The notes under the pieces are model-generated. The model was given only the letters and a program-made list of their open reading frames with translations, made no database searches and had not been told where the DNA came from. From Daphnia carinata (taxonomy: Eukaryota > Arthropoda > Branchiopoda > Diplostraca > Daphniidae), in NCBI RefSeq assembly GCF_022539665.2, contig NC_081332.1, positions 4,001,884-4,065,883 on the forward strand: DNA of 64,000 bases. The letters run 5' to 3'. The stretch's first letter is position 1. Each line of letters starts with the position of its first letter. Both the position numbers and the translations under genes were made by a program. Positions 11,701 through 23,094 of this stretch are shown here, one piece after another.

Positions 11701-12953
11701 TAATCGCGTGAAAAGTGAAAAACACAAAATTCTAGATGGGACGGGAAAAAAAAAATAATAATAGCAGCTGGTTACATTTTAGTTCGCCACCGAAATAGAA
11801 AGTGTCACACGAATGGACTTCTTTGTCTTCTTACGTGATGCAATGATATAAACGTACAAGATAATGGTAGGGGGTAAGAAAAAAAAATGGTTTCCTTTAA
11901 TTCACTCGGTTGTTTGAACCGACTGAAAGAGAAGCGCTTCGTTTGTACAAGTAATTTCTCGTTTCACGATTTGAGGCAACTACGAAAGTGAAAGGCCTAC
12001 AATGTGTACCGTAGGTCGTGATTCGACGATTCGAGTGGGAAAGGTGGTCAAGCTGTTCGTGCACTTTCTCCTAGTTCATCCTGTTTCATGGATTATGTGT
12101 GTGTGTGTGCAACAATATGAAAGATGACTACAATCGCTCCGGAGGCATAACTATCATTTTCAAATAGTTCGCCTTTGGTTGCATTTCACGACCGAACGAA
12201 AAGAGAAGTTTCTCGTATTTACCTCAGTACCCTCAGGTGTGTAAAGAAGAAAAATAGGAAAAGGGCCAAGCCAGAAGCGCAAAATCGGGAAGTGCTGGCG
12301 CCATTCGTGTAGGTAGTCGATGAGAAACTGGAACAGTTCTATGGAATCGCCAGGTGGAAAAAAACATAAGTTAATAGCTAGCCAGAAATGTGAACGTTGA
12401 TCTCACATCAGAATGAGCTTAAGAAAACAACTTAATCGGCCAACGAGAATTCGACATTTTTGCTAATGGCAAAATGATAAAAAGGGTAGAGTCAACTATC
12501 AATCAAAATATGTCTGCAAGTTATCGTTGTAATTAAATATGATTATTCATTTTGCCCGTCAGATGTTAACTGTTATCAATGCTACATGAGGCCCGGAAGG
12601 ACCTTTCAACTCCACAATTAATAATAGGTATTAAACAATCGTTCAATTTACGCGGACTAATCATGGATATTTTTATCAATGGTGATCTTAAAAAAACATT
12701 TTCAGTCTATCCAAATATTCAAATTTTGTATCTTTTTGCTCATAAAATTACCGTCAGGATCTCGCAATAACTCCAATGCATTTCCCAGAAGAGGAAGTGG
12801 TGCCGGTGGTCCAGGAATGCTGTTGCAATGCTCGACGAAAGCTAAACGCTTTTTGGTGAAAACACAGATGGCCACGATCGTGAAAAATGTCGCCATCCAA
12901 ACGGTGAACGTTGATGGCATCCATCGGTCCACTTTGAGATTTTCGTCCAGCAT
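8733..12953 (-). CDS. Cytochrome P450, CYP4 family (gene A, divergent member)
   Basis: A haem-thiolate monooxygenase anchored in the ER membrane; CYP4 enzymes typically hydroxylate fatty acids, terpenoids or xenobiotics. Ten exons: 12752-12953, 12223-12338, 10732-11026, 10581-10650, 10373-10499, 9888-10002, 9704-9810, 9392-9629, 9126-9305, 8733-8923; phases agree throughout and give about 546 residues. Visible: N-terminal hydrophobic anchor ([15 protein letters not shown]), proline hinge [32 protein letters not shown]-helix [10 protein letters not shown], ExxR as [10 protein letters not shown], and haem loop [11 protein letters not shown] with Cys about 482. The I-helix has Gln where B-D have His. 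A 7-residue insertion sits after the [13 protein letters not shown] segment, and three introns present in B-D are missing. The start is the first in-frame ATG; a longer frame exists only with a TTG codon. Donor GTTCGT at exon 3 is unusual. A 5' UTR intron is likely (acceptor at 12983). Confidence 0.92.
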
Positions 12954-13570
12954 CTTCGAATCATGCAAAGCAGTTGCTCAATCTGCATTTTTTTAAAACA
13001 CGATGATTTCTAGTATACAACAATAGCCACTTGGTAGCACTTTACAGGAGACCGTCACTGGAAATTGGTTTAGGAAACAAGTGAACTTTCTCCAGGAGGG
13101 ATCTTTTAGGTAAAAACAATAAACAAACTCTTCCTTAACAAAATACGATAGCCGAATCGAAAAATACGATAGACAATCCGCTCAAAGCGGATTGTTTTTT
13201 TTTGTACCCTAGCAGTTAAACCCAATGAACTTGCAAAAACCTGTTCGTTTACTTCTCGTTGAACGTTATGAGTTGCACTTAAAAAAAAACTGGTTATGTC
13301 TACGTACACTGCAATTTGCCTTGTCATAATATGACGTTTGGAAACCGGAAAGCATATTCAACGTTTGTTTTTTTTCTTAGAAAAAAAAAGCAAACAAGGA
13401 GAGCCAAATTTATCGTTTACCACAAGTTCCTCCTTAATTAACACGGCAATCATCGAGCATTCAAAAATTTCCTCTAAAATCCCAAATTTTATGTAGCTTC
13501 CCGTCTAGTCTATACTTAAACAAAGGCCCGTGGCCATACCAAATCGGAGACTTGTCTGTTACTTACGGCT

Positions 13571-13711
13571 ATGGTTTTAAACGAAAATCGAAATCATATT
13601 GCGCAGCTGTTACACGAAATTGTTTCAGAAAACGTTACCGGTTGCTACGCTATAGTCCTATCGTTTATTATTGCTGCCCTGGCCAATTGTTTGATGAAAC
13701 CCATCTTCAAG
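13571..13711 (+). pseudogene. Orphan P450-like membrane-anchor first exon
   Basis: On the plus strand, opposite to the P450 cluster, an ATG opens 47 codons ending CLMKPIFK directly before a donor GTACCTG. It contains one hydrophobic span (CYAIVLSFIIAALANCL) after a short polar N-terminus. This matches in size, position of the membrane span and basic end the first coding exons of P450 genes B-D (36-41 codons ending RRYK or RHYK before the intron, also phase 0). I found no following P450 exon (no PGPP, ExxR or Cys-loop) on the plus strand. It may be a relic of an inverted duplicate or the first exon of another small membrane protein. Confidence 0.35.
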
Positions 13712-13879
13712 GTACCTGACAATAAAGCCTTACCCCTTTTTTTCGTGATTTCTCAAGAGAAAGAAGGAAACGCTTTCCCCAGATTAGTCTTTCGAGAAAA
13801 GAAATGAATACCGTTAAGTCACTTTTTCCTCTTTGTTTTTCACTCGGCTGCAAAGCCTGTTCAAATTGTTGTTGTTACC

Positions 13880-14004
13880 TGATAATGGAAGGGATCTTTC
13901 TTAAGCCAGATGCAACGCAATGAAGAGTGAGGGATGAAGACACTACGCAAGTTGGTTGATAAAGCGACTGAATGAAAATGGGAGCGATTCGGGGTCTATT
14001 TATA
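13880..14004 (-). promoter_or_regulatory. Candidate promoter and 5' UTR exon of P450 gene A
   Basis: Read on the minus strand, TATAAATA (14004-13997) is followed 35 bases later by an arthropod-type initiator TTCAGTC (A at 13969). From there a leader runs to CAG|GTAACA (exon end 13880), which could splice to the acceptor TGCAG at 12983 just upstream of the gene A start. The TATA-to-initiator spacing is a little longer than usual. Confidence 0.5.
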
Positions 14005-17000
14005 CACAGGCCTGGAAGGAGACTGTGAAGGGGGTAGTGCAAACCGACGATGTCTAGGCGTGCGGAAAGTCATTTTTTGGTTGCTTCTTGTTCTAGATAT
14101 TCTACGTACCTTTGAATAGATAGAGGTGGGGAAAACTGGGAATACTATCAACCCACGTGCTAAATAGCTCCACCTTTTTCGTACACCATCACAGCCGATT
14201 TCCTTTTTTCATTTTTTTCCAGTCGTAGCTCTCGTCTCCTATTCCCATCTTCCCTCTCTCTTTCGTTCGCATGCAGGCCAGTACTCTCCACTTCAATTGA
14301 ATACTTTTTTTTTCTTCTTGCAGCAGCCTTTCTCTTCCTAGTGAAAACAAAAGTTCCGTTTCCATCCTATGGCGTCGTGTCTATATGCTCGATTGAACAA
14401 TGATGGATCAGGAGAGATGCTCGATCATCAAAACTTAAACACGGTTACCTTACAAGCGATGGTTGTACCTATGGTGAAATTTCCGTGAAATCACGAGAAT
14501 CTTCACGTAGATTCACGTATTTTTTTCGTATTTCTCCGTCTGCGGGTCTGTGGTTGATTATAGTTGCTTTGATCCTTTTCTCTTGTGGCCATTGAATTTG
14601 GCTTCAAGGGGTTAGCTACAAAAGAATAAATTGATTAAATATGTTGTCTGAGTTCCTGCGTTACTTAATGACACCCACATGTTACAGTGGCTGAGTCTTG
14701 GGATAGGTTTGGGTTTCTAGGATATACAACAACCTCTTCTCCGTGACTCGTCATCGTCATTTGCTCGTGAATAACAATACGGATGCAACAAGGCCTCAAC
14801 AAGACGAATGCTGGAGGGAACGCATTTGATAAAAAAGATACAATTGTAGCAAAAGAAAAGCACGTTGCCTTCAGGGTCTCTGTAGGCCTAGTTCTGAACT
14901 TGAGGGCTGAATTTTTCTTTTTAAAAACGGTACGTCGCATATTTGGGCCACAGAAAAAATCCAAATGTGAAAGCTAATAAAAACATTAATCCTGATCATG
15001 AAATGACGATCAAAACTAGAGAAACTACATTCGTCAAAAGGGAACGCACTACAAATAGGGATTCGGAGTACTGTCATTTTTTAAGGTTCACGACTGACAT
15101 CTGAAGGTTAGATAACTGACTGGGGCGTTAGTGCTCGTGTCAGTCGACAGGTGAAACTATGAACACCGAGTTGCCATTTGTAAAATGTCGAAATATTTCG
15201 CATAGTCGTCATGGATGAACAGTTAAATTCCATTCTGTCGAATCTTGTAAAAACAAAATTCTTAGAAAGGAGTGGCGAAGTAATGTTGAAATCCAGCTGC
15301 ATACTTGTGTAATTCTATAATTATTTATATCCTTGACGGAAAAGCAAAGATAGACCGGTAGATATACAAGAATAAAGGTTGAATGAAATTTTTAATTCAG
15401 CCGAATAGAATGCAAACATTATGTGGCAAGCGTTTCGCCCCACCCTTCCTTTTCTATTTTTTTTTTCTTTTTTTTTTTTAATAAAGAAAAATTATGATTT
15501 TGCTTTCACGGGGAAATGTTGATTTTTACCAACATCCTTTCCTAACGACACCATTTATTTCTATAAGGTCTGCTATGAAGCAAACGAAAAGTTTTATAAA
15601 AACATTAATTGAAACGATAAAAAGGGGACATGGACCACCTGCTTTACTTTCCCTCATTCGTTATTATCATGCCGCCTTTGTGAAAATAGTGATGTCGTTC
15701 AGCATGTAGTCCCAGCTTCTTTCTCCCTACACGCTCTCTCTCTTCTTCTTCTGTTTTCCTGGAGAAATACAACTGTTATGGCGGTAGGCTCCTAGTGAAC
15801 TCGATCCCTTTTTCCACATCAGTAGCCAACTGCCAGAATGGCCTTGTTAATCTACACACACTGTTTCAATCATAATTTCATTTGGAATTTTAAATTGAAA
15901 CTATGGTGGTATTAACGGCAACCCGAATAGAAAAAACTCGGGTAAAATGTCCCTACCGTGGAATTATTATTCCACGTTGCAGGGAAGAGCATTCACGTGC
16001 GCACTGCGAAAATAAAAACAGCTATGATTTGATTAGAATACATTAATAGCCTAACCCCATGCTGACAGTATTTGTTGCGTGACAGTGAAACTAGTTATGC
16101 AAACTCTGCAGGTTGTGCAGTCCGACGAGTAGTTGGTTTAACACGCTGCCATTAAAAACAAGTTATTTGTTGAGCACAAGGAACAATAGGTTAGGCAATC
16201 CTTTGCAAAGCTTACAAATTTTAACAGGATGTAACAAAAAATAATATTCAAAATAGAAAAAAAAAGAAGTTCCTAACGATTGCAGTCAATGTCGACTCCT
16301 TTCACTCATCACGAATTCAATGGAGCCAGGTAACCGGGAAAAGGAAACAAAACACGAATGATGGAACCACGTAGGCTTTTTTTTTTTTTTACCGTTAGTT
16401 GGTTTTTCTCATAGCCTAGACAATCGGGGTAAGTGGGGAAATTTTTATAAAACGAAAGTAAGTGAAGGCACAACGTCGTGATGTTTCGTGAAAATCCGTT
16501 GAATTAGGAAATTCCTTTCACTCTCCCGGCTCAAATAGTGCATCACTTTAGCACGTAGACCAATTGTACGAATTAAATCAGTGAAAAAGATATAGAAACT
16601 ACATAAAACCTGATAAACGAGACGAATTTTTACAGAAGAGTAACCCTTTGTTAAAAGCAAATAGGATTAAACAGTTTTAGAACAAGTCCACAATTTACCT
16701 TTTCGTAATTTCGTAAGCAGTCCATGCATTGAAATGAATAAAGCTGAAGCATTCGCACGTTTTTTTACTGCGTCAAAGACTTTTCAGGATGTAACTGACC
16801 GACAAATGCATGAAGACAAAACAATAGGGGTCAAGTAGAGGCAAATTATAGTTCTTTGTACGGTGTAATGCCAGAAAACGGTGCCCTACGTTTCACTGAA
16901 TACTCAACCGTGTGTGATCAATCAACGCTTTTAACAGTAAAAAGGTATTTCTTTTCTACGGAAAGGCTATCCGTTAGACTATCCACCATTACTTTCTTTT

Positions 17001-17610
17001 TATATTTCTAAGGGGCTTGGCTAATGAAACTATTTTTGGCATAAACGTTTCCTAAGTTATTCACAGCTCTTGCAAATGCCAAACACTCGTCGCATCTCTT
17101 TTGCCAACGTTTTGTTTTCCGAATGTGTTCGTCTGCTCCAGCCTTCAAAATAAAGAATTTCTGACATTGATTGTTGCTCAAATTTTCAATTGATTCCTAA
17201 TGCTCTGTGACAAACGATGTACATGTTTTCTAACGGACCCTAATGTCGGTTCGGGAAAATAGTAACGCGAAAGTTTTGGGCAAACAGTCTTCTTTTTCTA
17301 GTTACTATACAAAAAAAAAAAATAAAAAATATGGGAAAAACTACTGTAGTTCCAGCTGTTAAACCCAGGCTAGTAAGGGCAGTATTCAAGCTGTTGTGTC
17401 GTAAAATAGCCATTAAGTGCTATATTTAGACTTTGGAATTTACTTTCACCTACTGTACAGGCTATATCTGCACTCATTTTACGACCACTAGCTGCGCATT
17501 TGCTTATTGATTACAGCGGTAGTTAGCTATCATTTTGGGAACGGAATGCATTGAAACAATTAATTTCATTTCAGAAATATTTAAAGAAATTATATGTTAC
17601 TTATTAGCAA
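14005..17610. other. Intergenic region between P450 genes A and B
   Basis: About 3.6 kb with no supported gene. Open frames of 60-100 codons exist on both strands but show no domain, no biased composition and no splice chain. T/A homopolymer runs occur near 15460-15480 and 16379-16390. Confidence 0.5.
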
Positions 17611-20428
17611 TTACGTGAACTTTTTCTCGGTAAGATGCATTCGAATTCCATCGCGGGGTCGAAGGATCAATTCGGTTAAAATGGGAAGACCTTCCGGTTT
17701 GTCTAGGGCCTTGACGTGAAAACGACGCAAGACGGAAGCGAGGATAACCTTTTCTTCCATCATGGCAAACTTTTGTCCTGTTAAAAATCCGTAAATTAAA
17801 AGCTCTAAAAGAATTAAACTAGGTCGTAGAGTCAAATCACCGATGCAGTTACGTGGCCCCGCACTGAAAGGGACGTAAGCGTATGGATGTCGTCCCCGTA
17901 TATTCTCCGGGAAGAAACGTTCCGGTTTAAAACGTTCAGGCTCTGGGAAGTGGGTAGGATCCCGATGTATGAGGAAAGGTGCGGCTAATACTGTAGCTCC
18001 ACTTGGAAGATCGTATCCACCTGGGAAACAATTGAAACGTCAAGATTGCAGTAAAGAAAAGCATTTTGTTTTTTTAGCATCTAGTCATACAAATGTTGGT
18101 ATCTTCCGTCAGCTGTCTGGCGAGGAGTGGAACACTTGGATAAAGACGAAGGGCTTCTTTGATGCAGCATTCGAGATATTTCAGCTCATTCAAATCAGCC
18201 ATAGTAATTGGACGATCAGAGTTACCAAACACACGAACGAGTTCCTCACTCACTTGCTCCTGTACAATCAAATACATAATTCCATATGCTGCTGAAAAGA
18301 ATTCAATTCGTATTATTAACTCACCTGCACTTCGGGGTAGTTGCCTAGAAGGAAAAGGGACCAGTTAATAGCAGCGGCCGTCGTATCATGACCCTGATTT
18401 GAGTAATGTGAAATAATACAATACAATCAAACAATTACATAGCCCAGAAATTTACTTCAAACATGAAGGTATCCACTTCTTCACGAATGTCGAGGTCGCT
18501 GAGAGCTTTACCGTCTTGCGAAGCTTCGATCAGGAGATCAAGAAAAGCTAAATTGCGTTTTTCTATGCAAGATAATTAGATTTAGAAATTGAAACTAAGG
18601 TACAACTTAATTATTCATGTGACATAGTTTTTTACTTGAAATAAACTCGTCCTCTTTGACTCCTGTCTTTTCCTCTGTTTCTTTTTGAGCTTTCAGAAGC
18701 TTCTGCTCGATTTTCCTTTCGCGGATAACCTTAATGCGTCAAGAAGGCTGGTCTTTTTAAAGAGAATTTGATATCTAGGTTAAAATAAATTACCTGATCG
18801 GTGAATCCGTGTAGAATGGACAGGCATTTTTGTTGCTCTGATGCGTAGGGGAAAAAATTAAACAGCCAATCAGGTTGAAGCCAAGGCCGGATCTGTCTTA
18901 TTTGAATAATGTGGCTCATGCTACCGATTGGGGTATAGAGAAAAAGCAGATTGAAGATTCTAGTTTAACATTTGTAAATTGTCCAAAAACAACTGCAATC
19001 TATGAAATATTCCCATTCTTTCTCCATTTCCTCAATCCTCTTCAGATAACTGGTTTCTGGTAAGCTATTAACATCCGGTCTACATGAGGTACAACATGTA
19101 GGCAAAAACGTTCTGTTGGTTAATCTTAATATCCATCATTGTTTTCAAACAATAAAAGAGCGTAAAAACTAGATTAACGTGACAGGTATCTACTTTTACG
19201 CAGGTTAACAATAACATTCGATAAGAAAATTGTAAAGGTCAACCCACAAAATGTGGTTTCATCAAGTCTTACAAAGCATTCTACAATTTTCCCACGAGAC
19301 TCGTTGATAAGTTAAGAGTTTGTAAATACCAAACTGGAGTCTTACCTGTAAACAGCCTGGACGTACTCGGAATCACTTTTACTTTGCGCGTTGACGTGAC
19401 GTCCCATAGCCGTTTCTGTAACACAAACTTGTTATGACCAACTTCATTTGCTAATGACACGACAGCTTTACCGCAAATGACATCAAGTGTGCACCGAGTG
19501 ATGAAAGGGAAAATGTCAAAATCCTGGCCAACTTTTGTGGTTAGCTTTTCAACGAGTACCTTACTCTGCTCGTTGAAGACGTGGACAAAATCTTCGAGAA
19601 TTTTGAAATGAAAGGTCGGTGTCAACATTTTGCGACGCATGTGCCATTTGCTGCCTACGATGTGCATCCAGTTTTTATCACATGTAGATTAATCGTTTAA
19701 ATTGTTGAATGACATACCTGTACTTGTTAAAAGTCCTGTAGCCAGCCATGGTTGAATATAATCATACTCTCTGCTCTTGTCAATTAACTTGTTGCTACTG
19801 AGAACCACCTTCATAAAAGAGAGAATGATATCGAACATTAGGAAAGATCGTCAATGGGTTGACAACTTTGCGTAAAGTGGGGAAAGATATGAAAAAATTC
19901 AGAAGGCAAGGAACGATGTTACTGTACCGTTCCCTACCTGGATTTTTTCAATTGCCAACACGTTAATTATACCTCTGCGCTTTCAGCGGCGCCAAGGAAA
20001 AACCACGGAAGAGGACCCATCCAAACTCGTAGTACTGATCGTTTATTCCACTTGTAATATAAATTCGTGAAGTGGGGCATAATTTCTGAAAAAAAGAAAG
20101 AAAGAATAATTAGTACACGTTATAGTTTAATTGTTTCCAATAAGTTTTTACGATCGGCATCGACAAACAGTTCGGTGAAGCTTCCAACAAGCGGAATCTG
20201 AACTGGCGGTCCAGGAACTTTGTTGCATTCTTGCACAAACTGGAGAACAATAAGATGCCATAATCATATAAGCTTTGTAATTAATTGGCTATATTCATTT
20301 TATACCTTGTAACGTCGGAGTAGAGCTGATCCAACGGTGAAAAAAACAAGGCAAGCAAGGCTAAAAGTAACAGTTAATCTACTTGGAATTAAATCGTACA
20401 AATGTTCAGGAATTATCTCAACGGCCAT
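17611..20428 (-). CDS. Cytochrome P450, CYP4 family (gene B)
   Basis: ER-anchored monooxygenase. Thirteen exons: 20306-20428, 20152-20239, 19973-20085, 19718-19808, 19472-19654, 19346-19415, 18794-18920, 18636-18729, 18456-18562, 18325-18393, 18091-18259, 17841-18020, 17611-17777. All phases agree; product about 526 residues. Starts MAVEIIPEH, then one hydrophobic anchor ending in the basic LLRRYK. Visible motifs: [12 protein letters not shown] hinge, [28 protein letters not shown]-helix [20 protein letters not shown] (ExxR), [10 protein letters not shown], and [11 protein letters not shown] with haem Cys about 470. Exon sizes are the same as in C and D except for the first, the linker exon (94 versus 91 in C) and the last exon. 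Its initiator may be ATCAGTTT near 20461, but no TATA is seen at the right distance. Function within CYP4 (fatty acid, juvenoid or xenobiotic oxidation) cannot be told from sequence alone. Confidence 0.94.
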
Positions 20429-21232
20429 GATGAACTGGTGACTATCATACGCTGACATAAACTGATACGCATGCGGTTGATCAACGTCTACTAAACCGCC
20501 AATACATGGATAGCATTAAATTTTCACGTATCTTTAAGAAGGAATACCATCGAGTGACTTTGAACTATTCAGGACGCTCTTTTGATGACGAACGCTATCA
20601 ACTGTGGGTTTGTTTTTTTCGATCTTTAAACTTACACGACTTGTTTGTTTGTTTTTTTTTTCACTGCGCCCTGCTGTAAGTACGATCAAGCTCTGGATAA
20701 CATCTAACAAACATTGCAAGTGGATTTTTATCTGAGCTGTTTAATATCGCACATTTGCTAAATAAACTTTATCTCGCCACAGAATTCAAACCCAAGATGT
20801 TGTTCTTTGCTCCGAAGGTCTTGTCTTGTATCAAATCTATTGTAAACAATTCTCTTTGAACCGTGAATTATTATTCATATTTTTAAAAAATTTTGCTGTT
20901 AAATCCCAATCTCTTTCTAGTGTTCAACTGATCTTTTGCCAAATTTCAATGTACGTTATCTTTCCACACACATAAATTCGAGGAAATCAACAGACTATTT
21001 AATAATCTACGCACATCAAGTAGCTTAATCAGGCATGCCCAATGTGACCATCATAACACTACCACCCCGTTTTCAAATGATACAGATCGCTCGATTACGC
21101 GGAACGAGAAAGTGAAACTCTCTTCAGCATAAATTTTGATTTATTGGTTAGTATATATTTTTTTTCCGCTAAATTTAGCCTCAACCATGAAACGCCCGCC
21201 GTTTTGTCTGACGACGCGGATACACTTTCACT

Positions 21233-21256
21233 AAAAAAAAAAAAAAAAAAAAAAAA
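21233..21256. repeat. Poly-A run of 24
   Basis: Twenty-four consecutive A between P450 genes B and C. With no recognisable element body next to it, this is taken as a homopolymer and not as a retrotransposon tail. Confidence 0.85.
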
Positions 21257-22885
21257 TGTCGCTGCTTAACGTAAGTTATACGATTTTTTGGCTTTCTTTT
21301 TCTCGCAAACTCCTAACCAGGACTTCCTAGAAAACAATTTAGTTTGCGGCCTATTTTGCTAGTTTTGGTGGGGAAAAAAAAATGTGCCGCTTCCGAAACA
21401 AAACTATGTTAGACTGCATTGTGGTAAGCTACATAGTTGGAACGAAAGCAATACGCCATTCTTATGGAGTGGAAAAATCTAATCAGTCTCACACGCAGGT
21501 TTGCATGTCAATGACCTGTCAAAAACTTGCCGGCTTGGAGACCAACCGAGGTCGAATTCTGTACCAATAAATGAGAATTTTTACGAGTAGCAAACACATT
21601 GAGCAAAACGAATTTGTCTTTAACATTTTACTGAATAATTAATAACTACTAAGCGAAGTGACCGCACTTCAAAGGCAGAGGTATCGTATTTTATCGTCAT
21701 GATTCGTTGCCAGTTGCTTTTATCACATCAAATTTAAGTGCAATGTGCAATTTAACTCTCGGTAGAGGATGCAGTATTGCCACAACGATGTTAGCTATTT
21801 TTGTTCCAGGTTGTTTTACGGTGTCTAGTCTGGTCACTTATTTTCCTGTTCACGATAACAACTACATCATATCACGTTACAGCGGTAAACTTATACCCTA
21901 ACCGTTATCTTCTATTAACGACTGCCAAAGGGAAGGTCGGACTGCGCAAGACCTTTGAATTTCGCAATGGAAGTTTCTTCTTATCACCAAAACAACAAAC
22001 CTTTCGAAAAACAACAAAAAAAAAACGCCTTAACATAAAGAGTCACTTTGCGTTTCGGCGTACGTAACAATCCGTGGCTGTTACTAGAATAAACCAAACA
22101 TGCATTTCGGAAATAAAAACGAGGCAATGCGTCTTTTTTAGTAGCAAATTATCCAAAATATGAACAGCGCGATAGATTGAAAATCGGCCTTAATGTACTC
22201 CATAGTACTGCAAAACAACGCAAAGGTTTAGCAAAGACGCTTGCGCTGTACAGTTAATATCGGATTAAGTATAATTGACTAAAAGACTAATCTGGCTGTC
22301 AAACAAACAAAACAATAACAAATCGCTAAAGCTTTCAAGAAGTGGAACAGGAGCAGATGGTGCGGCCATTTTTATTCCATCCTTCCATAAACCGAACGCA
22401 AGTCGTCAAATTTCGTAGTTTATCGTCGCCCATACGAGTGGTCTGGCTTATAAACCAATCACGCATTTGTTAAATTAGCATGCAGTGTTGAAATAAAATC
22501 GTCCCAAAAAAATCAACAAAATTATTCATGTCACGCAGTACGACAAGCGCATTCGAAATCGGTTTAAAGAATTATCTGGGCGAGTCTGCGTGTCGAAAGA
22601 TATGTTGCAACAGAAAACTAAATAAACTTCTTTGACTGACACGATATTTTCGACAACCTTTCCTCTTATCAGATTTGTTTACTGCGATCAAAGCGCCTGA
22701 CTAGTTTTGTCCTCTGACACGTGCAGTAGTCGCAGCGGTCGTTCTATTTCTATTTGGCTGACAAAACAAGATTGGAGCCCTCTATCTCTCAATTCGCGTG
22801 GAGAAAACGTAGATTTATAAATCCGCGAATAAAATGCCCTAATTATGGTTTTTTGCAAATTTCTTAACCAAAAATTTCTCCTTAC

Positions 22886-22962
22886 CTGTGGGAAAATTCA
22901 GCGAATTTCGACGGTTTAAGGTCCACTGCCGAGAGACGGCGGTACGTGGTTCCCCTGTGCAC
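22886..22962 (-). other. Isolated exon-like segment with strong splice signals
   Basis: On the minus strand TTTTGTTTTCAG precedes a 77-nt stretch that ends CACAG|GTAAGG. Phase 0 is fully open and reads VHRGTTYRRLSAVDLKPSKF and on to EFSH. It lies 133 bases past the stop of P450 gene C on the same strand. It may be a 3' UTR exon, an exon of an unseen gene, or chance. Confidence 0.3.
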
Positions 22963-23094
22963 CTGAAAACAAAATTATTAGATGTGTTCCCATCGCTACA
23001 AGATCACGCAATCTAAATAAATTTTTGAATTCAAATTTATTACCCAATTTCGAGTGGTTTATGAATATACGGGGAAAAACTGTCATTTAGTACG

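Larger units (their letters stand above)
20429..23094. other. Intergenic region between P450 genes B and C
   Basis: No complete gene. It holds a 24-A run at 21233-21256 and one exon-like minus-strand piece at 22886-22962, reported separately. Plus-strand frames at 21382-21570 and 21707-22067 have no family features I can recognise. Confidence 0.45.

Noticed and set aside
12954-12968. Start of P450 gene A at a TTG codon 15 bases upstream
   Set aside because: An in-frame ATG at 12953 follows and the extra residues have no family support.
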